Assembly: GCF_000003815.2 (NCBI RefSeq)
Contig: NC_049985.1
Location: 20,545,863 to 20,591,680, forward strand
Source of the DNA: Branchiostoma floridae
Taxonomy: Eukaryota > Chordata > Leptocardii > Amphioxiformes > Branchiostomatidae
Length of the DNA: 45,818 nucleotides
Reading direction: 5' to 3'
The position numbers and the translations under genes were made by a program. Of this stretch, positions 1 to 10,567 are shown in pieces. The notes beneath the pieces were generated by a model. It saw only the letters and a list, made by a program, of their open reading frames with translations. It did not search any database and was not told where the DNA came from. Numbering within the stretch: the stretch's first letter is position 1; every line of letters starts with the position of its first letter.

Positions 1-527
1 ATTGGGATAGTATTACTCAAATTATGCTGCTTTGTTTTATCATAGTTTAACACTCCCAAGATGGAAATTTTTGGTCAAAAATAGCTCAAAACGGCCATCT
101 TAATCAAAAAAATTATGACTAAGTCAACAGCTAAAAGTATAGTGCATCCAATAGGGGATATTGAAATCTATAATTGTAGTTTGAAGAAAATTTTAATGAT
201 TATCGATGTACTTAAAATCAGAAGGAGCCCAAAATAGACATTTTTGTCAAAAAAACAAACATTTTTTTACAAATTATGTTGGTCTTGACAAATCAATATG
301 CACAACATGCTAATAAGACATATTTGTTGTATGATTTGACCAAATGTTATCATTGTAACTTGAATTACTATAGCACAGGCGTCAATAGTGTAGCTATATT
401 CTGGGAAAATCAGTTACCTAGCAACCGTTGCTAAGAAACAGCACTTTGAATTGGAACAGCTACAATGCCATTGTTCTATGTATTTATTCAGTTCGCGGTA
501 TGGTAGAACGTGGCTATAGTACCTACT
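1..527. other. intergenic DNA, no gene seen
   Basis: AT-rich sequence with no ORF of note on either strand. A short palindrome of GCAAC/GTTGC half-sites lies near 420-432; its half-site order is opposite to an RFX X-box, so I give it no function. Confidence 0.6.
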
Positions 528-764
528 CCCCCTTTCGACTAGGACGGCGCTCTCGCTGCTCTCTCTCTGCGACCTAAAATTTGACAGATCACTCAAAGAA
601 TTGTATAGTAAAGAAACGATTTAACACTTCGTGTGTTTTGTTGTCCCATCGGTCACAACTTGCTGTATGATATACCAAGTATGAAATCAAAGGTTACACA
701 TACTAGTATCCTATTTAGGTCGCAGTGAGAGCGCGGATCGATCGCCGTCTAGTGGAAAGGGGGC
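528..764. mobile_element. foldback MITE, copy 1
   Basis: The left end begins CCCCCTTTCGACTAGGACGG and the right end is its imperfect reverse complement (CCGTCTAGTGGAAAGGGGG). A second inner inverted match is GCGACCTAAA near 569 against TTTAGGTCGC near 714. No coding capacity. A diverged second copy lies at 33994-34206, which shows it is an interspersed element and not a chance palindrome. Confidence 0.75.
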
Positions 765-1225
765 CTTAATGCTAAAAAAATATGGGGGTCTATGTTAAGT
801 AAAAATTCTTTGAATAACTGTAACGATTGTCACATTATTCACCCGCTTATTTTATATACAAACAGAAACAGGTACAGATCAAATTCATAATGTAGCAGTA
901 GTCATGTGATAGGCAGTACTACAATATTCGTTTATCGGATTATTCCCAAGCATAAAACAAGCTCCTGGTTCAGAATTCATATAATATGGAAGAAAAGTTT
1001 CATCATCTATGCCTCATGTAGTTAGGAAGTTAACTAGTAAAGGAGAAACTCCGAGGGAACTCGACGGAGTGAGTATATGAGTGAGTGATTCAGTGAGTGA
1101 GTGAGTTATGTAGAAAATTGTCATATTCCTCTGGTTTTAAGCATTGAAAATAGGAACTTGCGTGAAACAATATAGTGAAAGCAATTGTTGGCACAATAAA
1201 AGTGGACAAGGACAAGCCAGGAGAT
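765..1225. other. intergenic DNA with a GAGT-rich simple repeat
   Basis: No gene recognised. A short GAGT/GTGA simple repeat lies at about 1067-1105. Confidence 0.5.
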
Positions 1226-1395
1226 TCAGGTTAGCGTAGTACGCATTTTCCGCCACTTCCACGATCACAGCGTCGAACTCTCCCCACCTGGTCTCTCTCA
1301 CCGGCCGGCCCGTCATCACCGAGCCCGTGGGGCCGCTCGCAAACTGCCGCGCTTTGGAAGGGTCGAGCTGGCCCCGGCGGTACTGAGGGTAACTT
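1226..1395 (-). pseudogene. possible exon remnant, proline racemase / hydroxyproline dehydratase-like
   Basis: A GC-rich block in AT-rich surroundings is open on the minus strand. Its peptide contains TGSVMTGRPVRETRWGEFDA followed by VIVEV and AYY. This resembles the C-terminal pattern of proline racemases and trans-3-hydroxy-L-proline dehydratases (TGS-x-TG-x-V-x-ET-x-x-G-x-x-x-AVIVEV). On the minus strand a splice-acceptor-like CCCTCAG stands just before it (plus-strand about 1383-1389). Past AYY the reading frame continues into sequence with no family match and I see no clear donor, so this may be a truncated exon or a relic. Family call from recognition of the pattern only. Confidence 0.35.
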
Positions 1396-1429
1396 ACGGA
1401 AACAATAGAAAATTGGTTATTGTTTATTG

Positions 1430-2030
1430 ACTCCTTTATTTGTTGACAGCTTATCACAGTCTGCAACATCTACTATTCCAGTGGTAATAAATACACATAA
1501 CATTGAACACATAACATACATAGCATATAACATGTCATTCATAATATCATTAAAAAACTCATGTGCCTTATCAAAGTTATCAAGTACCTCATGTGCCATT
1601 AGCTGAGCTTCGCATGTGTTTCATTAGCTGCTGTCTAAACATCTTGGATGTGCTCACAGTTTGTAACTCATGTGCAAATTGGTTCCATTCGGATACTGCT
1701 GTATATGTGAAAGATTTCTTCAAACTATTTGTCTTTGGTTTCTCAGTTCTGGAGTTTTTCCGCGTTGCATGTCTCTCGTATGATAGCTGTGCTGGTTAGA
1801 TACCAGATAATATACATGAATAAGAGTTAAACTTGCAGTGACGTTTGTTCAGTTGTGCCGGAGCAAAGAGACAGGGAATGACATTGTAACCGCGCCCTCG
1901 TACAAGAATTCTTTGTGCTTGAAAATTTTCGCCTGAATTACCGACCGCCGAGAGTCATCTCAAACATCTTAAAAAATCTGTAGTCACGTTCTACCAATGA
2001 GTTTCCAATATGACATACACGTGACAATAC
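1430..2030 (-). mobile_element. LINE 3' end, antisense, decayed
   Basis: On the minus strand, 1800 down to 1589 translates to the typical C-terminal tail of CR1/L2-type non-LTR retrotransposon ORF2: a charged RHATRKNSRTEKPKTNS stretch, then KKSFTYTAVSEWN and a final S-x-x-x-FRQQLMKHM, ending at a TGA (1589-1591). In-frame stops (for example TAA just above 1797) show it is dead. Nothing else is coded here. Confidence 0.6.
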
Positions 2031-2174
2031 TGTAATGGTTTTGTTATATGCAGGTTTAGTCACACGGGCCTGGGCATATAGCTTATCATGTTTGGAACGT
2101 CATGTTTGGAACAGCAGCTCTACCACAGTGAAGCGCCACCTAACATTATCAGTGGGAAGTACAGCCAGTGAGTA

Positions 2175-3253
2175 TTGGGTCAACTAAATCCGTCGTCCTC
2201 CACTACAAATCCATCTGTTCTAGATTCCCCTATAACTTCAGAAGAATTATATAATGCCATTTCAAACCTCAAGAACAATAAATCGAGTGGAAATAATTTG
2301 ATCTTAAATGAAATGTTGAAATTTGGTAAATCGGTACTTCAAACGCCACTCCTGCAACTTTTTAACAATTGTCTGCAAAACGGGTATTACCCACAGGAGT
2401 GGTCCCTTAGCCACATTGTTCCAATTCACAAATCCGGCGACCCATCTCTCCCAGACAACTACCGCGGAATTTCCATAATTAGCTGCTTAGGTAAACTATT
2501 CTCCTCTATATTAAACAATCGCTTAGTTAGTTATGCCGAAAACAATAGTCTTTTCAAACCCCATCAGGCAGGGTTTAGGAAGAACTTTAGAACTACAGAT
2601 AATCTTTTCGTGTTAAGTACTTTAGTTAGCAAGTATCTAAGTAAAAATTCCCGTCTCTTTGCATGTTTCGTAGATTTTAGTAAAGCGTTCGACTCCGTCT
2701 GGAGAAATGGCCTCCTTTACAAATCAAACAAATAAGGTATACAGGGCAACTTTCTTCGAACCATCAAAGACATGTATTCAAAAACTACAAATCGTGTGAA
2801 ATACAGTCAAGGTCTGACTGAACCTTTTGTCACAAACTGTGGTGTCAGACAGGGATGTAATTTAAGCCCAACTTTATTCAATTTATTTTTAAGTGATATT
2901 ACATCTGTCTTTGATAATGATATTTGTAACCCCCAACTATGTACAGTAAGCGTGTCTCTTGTCTATTGTATGCAGATGATTTAGTTCTTTTCTCTGAATC
3001 CAAACAAGGTCTACAATGTTCTTTGAATAGAAAAATACTGTCAAACATGGCACCTAAATGTGAACCTTAGGAAAACAAAAATAATTGTTTTCACTAAGGG
3101 TGGTCGTATACCAAAAGATGTGTATTTCATGTATAAGAACAATCCTGTTGAAATAGTGACAAACTATTGTTATTTAGGTATTGTTGTCAATTCTGCGGGT
3201 ACTTTCAAGGCGAACAACAAACACTTGTACAGTAGGGGTCTGAAAGCTTTATT
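2175..3253 (+). pseudogene. LINE ORF2 reverse transcriptase, 5' part, broken
   Basis: Reverse transcriptase of a non-LTR retrotransposon. Visible motifs in order: the finger region with KNNKSSGNN, then IPIHKSGDP-like VPIHKSGDPSLPDNYRG, CLGKLF, HQAGFR, and CFVDFSKAFDSVWRNGL (catalytic block A, Asp in VDF). After that GVRQGCNLSPTLFNLFLSDI, and the catalytic YADD box at 2968-2979 (YADDLVLF). It is dead: one nonsense codon (TAA, 2733-2735) interrupts block A's continuation, and the YADD box lies in another frame from the sequence before and after it, implying two compensating indels between about 2930 and 3060. No start context and no endonuclease domain are visible upstream, so the copy is also 5'-truncated. 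It is cut at about 3253 by a nested element and resumes at about 4178. Confidence 0.85.
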
Positions 3254-3284
3254 ACCTTCGCCAAGAAGGTTATATTTTGGGTAG

Positions 3285-3315
<31 letters not shown>

Positions 3316-4160
3316 AGAAGACCAGCATAACTCGAGAACGCCTAGCTGGATTGTATTGATATTTGGTATGTGTAGGTCTTGATGAGACCTGAAAACGATT
3401 AGATTTTGGGCCCCCTAGCGGCCTGGGAAGGTACTGCAGTGGAACTTCATGGTTTGATATCTCGAGTTCTGGACATGCTTAGGCTATGATTTTTTTAGTG
3501 GTAGACAGCTCTTGATGCCAAGAGTGAGTGGTATTGGTTTGGGGCCCCTAGCGGCTTGTTTTAGAACTGCAGGGCAGGTTTAGTGCCTGACTTTGAAAGC
3601 GAATAACTCAAGAAGGGGTCGACGGATTGTCATGATTTTTTGTATGTCGATAGCTGGAGTAATGCTTCATATAATTACATATTATCTATGCAAATTAGTA
3701 TCTAATTTGCATAGTTAATGAGGAAATTGTCTAAACACGCTCGGTTCCAGTATAGGACCATTGCAACATGTGACATTTGTAACTGAGAGAAAAGAATATT
3801 GGCAGATATATATTATGCAAAATAAATACCTAATTTGCATAATTAATGAGGAAATGCTATAAACATAATGTCCTTCTGGTAAATGATGGGAACTTCATAC
3901 TTGTTGCATTTGGAAGTTATGTACAGGTGAACATCGTTGAACATTAATTATGCAAATGATGTCATCATTTGCATAAATTATCAGGAAATGCGATAAAAGC
4001 CTTCTTTCTTAACATAGATGTGTACCTCTGTTGTTTGGTGGAGGAGATGATCAAGTAATATAATTTATGCAAATGAGAACCTTATTTGCATAATTAAGGA
4101 AACACACAATTAACACAGCAGTTGTAAAGGCTAGGATCATTTGGCGAAGGTATGGGGTCG
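3254..4160. mobile_element. foldback element with short TIRs, nested in the LINE
   Basis: Begins ACCTTCGCCAAGAAGG and ends TTGGCGAAGGT, giving an 11-bp terminal inverted repeat. A (GT)n tract follows the left end at 3290-3317. The LINE reading frame stops at the left edge and resumes beyond the right edge, which proves insertion. Related fragments lie at 8858-9070, 19215-19620, 27540-27605, 35870-36020 and 36848-38075, so this is an abundant family. No protein coded. Confidence 0.75.
3686..4098. repeat. four tandem palindromes of ATGCAAAT octamers
   Basis: Inside the foldback element, four degenerate units at about 3686-3714, 3813-3845, 3943-3979 and 4061-4097 each hold an octamer-like ATGCAAAT or relative facing its reverse complement ATTTGCAT, separated by about 8-14 bases and followed by TTAATGAGGAAA-like sequence. 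Unit spacing is about 115-130 bases. The octamer is the classical POU-factor site; function here is not shown. Confidence 0.65.
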
Positions 4161-4177
4161 TGGAACTCTAGTTCGGG

Positions 4178-4317
4178 ATAAATCAATCCCTAGACAAAGC
4201 CGATGCGCCTTTGTCTGTCAGAAACAAGCTTTTTGATACCTGTGTTAAGCCCATAATTCTCTATGGATCGGAAATCTGGGGTTCTGTAAAAAAGCCCCCA
4301 AATCTGTCCTATCGAAA
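4178..4317 (+). pseudogene. LINE ORF2, continuation after nested insertion
   Basis: Resumes the reverse transcriptase thumb region: LDKADAPLSVRNKLFDTCVK followed by PIILYGSEIWGS, a standard motif after the YADD box in LINEs of this type. Runs into the 4318-4606 gap. Confidence 0.75.
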
Positions 4318-4606
4318 NNNNNNNNNNNNNNNNNNNNNNNNNNNNNNNNNNNNNNNNNNNNNNNNNNNNNNNNNNNNNNNNNNNNNNNNNNNNNNNNNNN
4401 NNNNNNNNNNNNNNNNNNNNNNNNNNNNNNNNNNNNNNNNNNNNNNNNNNNNNNNNNNNNNNNNNNNNNNNNNNNNNNNNNNNNNNNNNNNNNNNNNNNN
4501 NNNNNNNNNNNNNNNNNNNNNNNNNNNNNNNNNNNNNNNNNNNNNNNNNNNNNNNNNNNNNNNNNNNNNNNNNNNNNNNNNNNNNNNNNNNNNNNNNNNN
4601 NNNNNN
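4318..4606. other. assembly gap, 289 n
   Basis: Run of n. LINE coding sequence lies on both sides, so it most likely hides more of the same element. Confidence 0.95.
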
Positions 4607-4607
4607 C

Positions 4608-5153
4608 CATTGTCCTCTACAGCATAATACAAATTCGTCTCAAATTATCAATTCTATCAATCAGGGTCTGAAAGACATTTATTTTCAAACTTTTCTAAGA
4701 GAGATACATAATGATAACAAAGGTGGATCCACTAAAAACAAATTGAGGTCTTACAGACTGTTCAAATCCACCTATAATATGGAACAATACCTGGATATTG
4801 ACAATATTCAGCACAGGACGGCCGTCACAAAACTACGAGTCAGTTGCCACAAATTACACATCGAAACCGGAAGACATAACCGCACTCCTCTAGAACAACG
4901 AATATGTAGATACTGCAATCTAGATAAGTTAGAAGACGAACACCATTTTGTAGTAGAATGTAGTTTGTATAAGAAAGAGAGAGCTGAACTCTACAGACTA
5001 ATAGAATCCATGTTCCCCCACTTCATGCAACTAAGTAATATAGACAAATTTATATTCCTTATGAATCTAGACAAACCTTTATTTATAAAGCATATCTGTT
5101 CTTACATTTTTAATATCACAAAGAAACGAGAAGAAGCCGAATGTACGCAGTAG
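4608..5153 (+). pseudogene. LINE ORF2 C-terminal region
   Basis: Open to a TAG at 5151-5153. Ends in a zinc-knuckle-like segment: RICRYC, then EDEHHFVVECSLYKKER (pattern C-x2-C ... H-x4-C), followed by a helical tail. This is the usual carboxy end of CR1/L2/RTE-like ORF2 proteins. Together with 2175-3253 and 4178-4317 it forms one LINE copy broken by a nested element and a gap. Confidence 0.75.
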
Positions 5154-5230
5154 AATACGATTCTTGAGTAGTGTAGATTCATCATATCATTATATCATGT
5201 TGTATCATTTATTGAACCCAGTGGGTATGA

Positions 5231-5689
5231 ATGTACAGGAGACAAAAAGTAAGAAACAACAATGAATTCAAAGTGTATTCTAAAATAAAAACCCTGTTTG
5301 GTATGGAAAACTACCTCTTATCTACTCACAAAAAAAATTTTGTGAATAGCATTACTAAACTGAGAATAAGTGCACACTGCCTCGAAACCGAAAAAGGTCG
5401 CCACTATAATATACCAACAGATCAGAGATTATGTCCTTCATGTCAAGATGACACTAGCATTGAAGATGAGTATCATTTCATTATGACTTGTCCAACATAC
5501 AATGAAGAAAGACAAAGGTTAATGCAATCAATCACATGTAAGTCAAATAACGTTATATCTTTACCACATACAAATGGTGACACCTTCAATATACTCTTAT
5601 CATGTCATGATTCCATACATGTATCTATCCACCTAGGTCAATACATTTATAACGCCACGCAAAAAAGAAACTGTACCATTCCTAAATAA
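5231..5689 (+). pseudogene. second LINE ORF2 C-terminal fragment, 5'-truncated
   Basis: A 152-residue ORF. It shares the plan of the preceding LINE tail (ITKLRISAHCLETEKGRH matches TKLRVSCHKLHIETGRH) and carries its own zinc knuckle: RLCPSCQDD then EDEYHFIMTCPTYNEER. The sequences are clearly different subfamilies. The 3' end runs to a CAATAAA and a CTAT microsatellite tail at about 5897-5918. From 5270 onward it is repeated at 43628-44857, where a mariner derivative splits it. Confidence 0.8.
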
Positions 5690-5891
5690 CTTTTGACAGA
5701 TATTATGTCGCTAGTAGCATAGAAATATTCAATCTGATGTATGTTATAGTTCCCTTTATTAGCTACCGTAGATTCCACTAGTATTGTAGTAACTGAAATT
5801 GTTGCAATACAACGTATATGTGTAGTATTAGACTGTAATTTTTGTTGTATATACATTGCCATACGTTGTCACTAATGCAGTTGTTGCGCAA

Positions 5892-5918
5892 TAAACCATC
5901 TATCTATCTATCTATCAT
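5892..5918. repeat. CTAT microsatellite, LINE tail
   Basis: CAATAAACCATCTATCTATC and following repeats. The second copy near 44830-44857 is one unit longer. Typical 3' tail of CR1/L2-type elements. Confidence 0.7.
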
Positions 5919-6066
5919 CCCGGGACCCGACAACAAAAAGACGCCGTTTCCAACCCGTGAGCACGCCGGGAGGTACCCCTACGGTACCCGGCCGTCCACT
6001 GGGACAAATGTGTGGCTTCGGAGCCCGGCCGGGGCTACAGTCCTGACCGGCACCGGCGTACAGTAA
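5919..6066 (+). other. GC-rich open segment upstream of exon 1
   Basis: GC-rich and open to a TAA at 6064-6066, with peptide such as GPDNKKTPFPTREHAGRYPY then GTRPSTGTNVWLRSPAG. Copy B (44863-45008) differs by very few bases, one of them changing Ala to Pro. It might be the last exon of an upstream gene whose intron received the LINE, or merely GC-rich promoter DNA. I do not recognise the peptide. Confidence 0.3.
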
Positions 6067-6228
6067 TTGTGACCGAAGCATAAGCAGTCCCTATTCTTCA
6101 GTGTTATCCGGGGTAATTTTTGAGATGACGTCTACCTTCGCGTGTCTCGTAAGCTAGGACACTGACCCTGGGGCGAGTACATTACATAGGTGTGGCCCGA
6201 CATGATTTTCACTAGGTGGAGCATCGCC
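6067..6228 (+). promoter_or_regulatory. presumed promoter / 5' UTR of the large gene
   Basis: Non-coding sequence immediately before the gap that hides exon 1. In copy B the equivalent runs 45009-45409 and leads into a start codon with context CCGCCATGATG. No clear TATA box or initiator could be assigned. Confidence 0.3.
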
Positions 6229-6563
6229 NNNNNNNNNNNNNNNNNNNNNNNNNNNNNNNNNNNNNNNNNNNNNNNNNNNNNNNNNNNNNNNNNNNNNNNN
6301 NNNNNNNNNNNNNNNNNNNNNNNNNNNNNNNNNNNNNNNNNNNNNNNNNNNNNNNNNNNNNNNNNNNNNNNNNNNNNNNNNNNNNNNNNNNNNNNNNNNN
6401 NNNNNNNNNNNNNNNNNNNNNNNNNNNNNNNNNNNNNNNNNNNNNNNNNNNNNNNNNNNNNNNNNNNNNNNNNNNNNNNNNNNNNNNNNNNNNNNNNNNN
6501 NNNNNNNNNNNNNNNNNNNNNNNNNNNNNNNNNNNNNNNNNNNNNNNNNNNNNNNNNNNNNNN
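6229..6563. other. assembly gap, 335 n, hides start of exon 1
   Basis: The flanks match copy B at 45170 and 45506, so the missing part corresponds to 45171-45505, which is also exactly 335 bases. It should contain the 5' UTR, both candidate ATGs and the signal peptide. Confidence 0.95.
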
Positions 6564-6687
6564 GGACCACCTCTCACCGCCTGTGTATCCATGCAACCTA
6601 ACCATGGAGCAGACGCTTTTACCGGCATATCCCCCTATAGTATAGTACCCTCTGTGGAGGAATATATACCCGGAGAAAACATTACAG
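6564..6687 (+). CDS. exon 1 (3' part): start of Reeler domain
   Basis: Only the last 124 bases are visible; the ATG and signal peptide lie in the gap and are read from copy B. Codes for GPPLTACVSMQPNHG and a YIPGENIT end, the characteristic opening of a Reeler domain (GAP-x-x-AC-x-x-M-x-P-x-HG). Donor GTAGGG, phase 1. Confidence 0.85.
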
Positions 6688-9600
6688 GTAGGGTGGTTAC
6701 ATTTCTTCATTCTTATTCTTGCTTTTAAACAGTAGTTGTATTTGTCCAGTGGTGTAAATGTGACATTAGTGTGACTTTGATCGGGACACGTTTAAAAACG
6801 AGACTTCAACAACAACAAATTGTTAAAGAAATAATGTGAATATGCGTTAAATGTGGATAATTTCGAAAATTCCGACTCAACGTGTAGTTGATAATACATT
6901 TCTGTGTACCTGTATGGTCCCCCTTAAAGTGCCGCGCCCAGAAGACAATATACAGGCGGCCTCTGCTGCACCCCCCCCCCCCCCCCCAGGGCATGGAAAC
7001 TTTACCTTTACATTTATGTGCTGTCAAATACTATGGCCACTCTATCCTCACCTTTGTATGCTTTCCAAAAGTCCTTAACGTTAGCCTTCATATTTCTCAT
7101 ATTGGCTGGGTGACCTTTACCTTTACCCTTGTATCGCTAAAAACACGCCGTGAGACCTTAATTTCCACTGTATACTCTCTCAACAGTACAGCTTAATGTG
7201 TCTTTTGTGGACAAAGATCATTTGTGAAACAGGTTTGCTGGTTCCTAAACCCCTCCATCTTTATAAGCACTGCCCACGTCACCAAATGCGGAAATAAGGG
7301 TATTGACTTCTATGGCTTCAACCTTTATATATTTATATGCACACTAGTACTGTATGCCAAAAATGATGGCGAAAATTCTGATATCTTCACTTCTAAACAA
7401 CAGCAACCTGAATTCGTGCCTGCTTGTCAGCAAGGCCAGGGGTATGTTGTAGATGATAATAACAGCATTTTGCACGTCAGTTTCCACACCAATGACTGCA
7501 CAGCACTTTTAAACGCTCTCGACAATTACCCAAATAGCACCCCACCCTCCCTAATCTGCACCCGAACCTTAAAAGCCATGTCACAGCATATGTTGTCCCC
7601 GCTTTGTTGTTTTTCGTTTAGAATTCTCATTTCGTTAGCAATGTTAGTAAGACAGCAACAAGCACTGTTGGTTCAGTCGGTTGAGAGTAATTATAGCACT
7701 TTGGCGTGTACATTATGCTGGGGGGGCTTACGGACCTGCCTGTCTGACCTCACTGTACGACAAAGGGACAATCTAGACACAACTGTAGGTTCTGAAGTCT
7801 TCAGAATGTTTCTTTTCAATTTCTACACATGCATAATCACGAACAACTCAGAGTCCAAGACCGCGATGTTGAAAAGACAGTGTTAGTCTTTCTCAAAAGG
7901 TGTGGCGAAAACTCACATTTTTTGTGTCCTCACTCTACTTGCCTGAGGGAATTAAGTGGGGTCATCGACATTTTTCAAATTTCGCTCTTTGTTAACTTAC
8001 GTGATAGAAGTTTACGAAGACTGTGTAAGTTGAGCGGATGTAACGTTAGTGTCATGAAGGAATCTTTACACTTTTCTCTTGTAGCTTAGTTTGTACCTCC
8101 TGCTTGTGTTAGTAGCCAGGAGTCCAGCCTTGTTTTGTTGCCACACTGGGCTAAGTACAGGTCACATGGTAACAGTCATATACATGTATAACAATGGGAA
8201 CAATAGTAAAAAGTAGTCCCATCGCATTGCAGTGGTTTGTTATCCACCTTGGTTCGATATTGGAAGAAGGAGTCCATTCCCCTCCTTCCTCCACCGCCCC
8301 CCCCCAACCGAGGTTAGGTAGGCATTTTCATACCTGGATGGAGAGAGGAAAGTCGTGTTAAGTGCCTTTTTCAAGGGCTCAAGGTCGGTAGCAAGGTCGG
8401 ATTAGAACCACGGACTTCTGTGTTCAAATACCCTATAGTTATGCCACGAAATAGCCATTGTTGTCGCACAGATGATCACGCTAGTAGTTTGTGAACCCGT
8501 CTGACCTTGAAAGTTTATACTACTTCCGCCAAGGACAAATGCAGTAGTGTTTTGAAGATTTGGGAGTGAATTCTGCAACCGGACAAGATGCGTTTTAAAA
8601 GTGTACTATCTTACCGTGTAAGGGGGTATCTCACTGCACCGGTGCGGCACTGCGGGGATCGTTCACAATGACAATTTTGTGTTATTTTCGCCGATGTTCT
8701 ATAATCTAGATATTGCGTAATACGTAAAAGTATGACTTAAAGGAGAACAAAATACACAAAACGAAAGAAAACTCGTTCTTTATGTCTTAAATTCGTTGAG
8801 TATCTCGAACCCCGCAGTGTCGTATCTGTGCCCCAAGTGAAGTGGGATACCACCTTAACTTCTCCAAGAAGGTTATGTTTTTATGTGTGCATAAGGAAGA
8901 ACAGAATAACCTCCAGAGGGCCTGGATTGATTGTATTGATATTTGGTAGTGGATAGATCTTGATGAGAGCTTAAAATGATCAGATTTTGGCCGCCTAGCG
9001 GCTTTTTACGGTACTGAAGAGGAGCCTCCGGTCTTGATATCTCATTTTCTGCTTTGGCGATGCTAACCACACATCATGCTATCATGTCTGTTGCATTTCT
9101 TCTTGTTAAGAAATCAAACTTTCAGTAATGTTGTCGTTAAATGGGCTTTGAGTTCGTTTACGTACTTCTTTCTATATTTTTGATATGCATTTTTCTGTTT
9201 AAAAGAGGACCCGTTAGGATTGCAAACACGTAATGTCATTGCTATTTTGATCGTCATTTTAATTTGTAATTCTTTGACCCTTTTCATTCTTTCACAGTGA
9301 GAATCGTGGGTACATACCTAGGCTTTCTCATCCAAGTCCGAAAAGTCGGCACCACCGAGGCTGTTGGATCTTTCTCTAACCACCCCTCCGGGACCAAGCG
9401 GCTGAACTGTTCTAATGGTGATTCCGCCTCCCACTCCGATAGAACTGAAAAATCAGATATCGAACTGACCTGGACCCCGCCGAGCGAGAAAGGGGAGGGG
9501 CCTGTCCAATTTGTGTAAGGAGCGTTTTTATTTTTAATATTAAGTATGTCTTAAGATGTCTTGGAAGAAATGAGAAAAGAGTTAAGAAATAAAGAGGAAT

Positions 9601-10358
9601 TTCCTGAACGTAACAAGTCTCTCGATTGTCGATTTGTAACTCAATGAAGTTAGTAGAAATTTGAAAAAAAATATTATCGAGGTCCCGCAAAAAATGGCAA
9701 TTTTACCCACTACCAGTGTTTTCAGGTATTGCAGCATTATAAGAGGACAACCCTGTCCTGAAGGTATTGTGACTAGAATGATCCATTATGGGAGGGGGGT
9801 GTTGAAGGTAACTGGGATTGATCATTAAGGGAGCTTTCATTTCCTTGGATTGATTAAGGGAAAGGGGGAAGGATCACAAATATCTGTGTCTGCTAGGGCC
9901 ATGTCCCAAAAGTTAGAGGGTTCAGGAAGGGGTTCTCAATTTGTTGTTCGGTAATTTTTCCCATTCCTTTATACAGAGCAACTGTCGTGTTGGGACAACA
10001 GCTTTTCTGGATGAACGTGACGTCAGACGTCATACCCGAGCAAGTAGAAACAACAACATCAAAATATACAACACCGGGGAGTGTTACAACCATGGTTACG
10101 GCTACAGCGAAACAAAACCAGACAGTTATTACGAGGGTAGCTTACACCACATTAGTAACTACAGCAGAGCAAACGACGATGCTGCCGGAGGACTGTAACA
10201 ACAGGTGCAGCATCTTTGCTAGATGTGAGTTTTCAACATGTGTGTGCAAGAGGGGACTGGACGGAAATGGGAGTAGCTGCACATCAGGCAAGAGGGGACT
10301 GGACGGAAATGGGAGTAGCTGCACATCAGGTAAGATGTTGTATCTTGTTTCTGTTACA

Positions 10359-10400
<42 letters not shown>

Positions 10401-10405
10401 ACACA

Positions 10406-10437
<32 letters not shown>

Positions 10438-10493
10438 TACACACACACACAAACACACATACACACACACACACACATACACACACACACACA

Positions 10494-10567
<74 letters not shown>

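Larger units (their letters stand above)
5270..6854. repeat. long duplication, copy A
   Basis: Matches 43628-45803 in the same orientation with scattered single-base differences and a few small indels. It covers the LINE tail, the GC-rich leader, exon 1 of the large gene and the first part of intron 1. Length 1585 bases here against 2176 in copy B; removing the 578-bp mariner derivative and its 2-bp target repeat leaves 1596. Could be a true segmental duplication or two haplotypes both kept in the assembly. Confidence 0.9.
6688..9297 (+). other. intron 1
   Basis: 2.6 kb. Contains a 17-base C run (6971-6987), an unrecognised ORF at 7224-7886, a possible ancient interspersed repeat at 8290-8450, a MITE at 8619-8857 and a foldback fragment at 8858-9070. 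Otherwise nothing recognised. Confidence 0.7.

Noticed and set aside
4211-4632. ORFs on both strands spanning the 289-n gap
   Set aside because: They consist mainly of unknown residues; only the plus-strand flanks are LINE coding.
6132-6728. ORFs across the 335-n gap on both strands
   Set aside because: Mostly unknown residues; the true frame is known from copy B.
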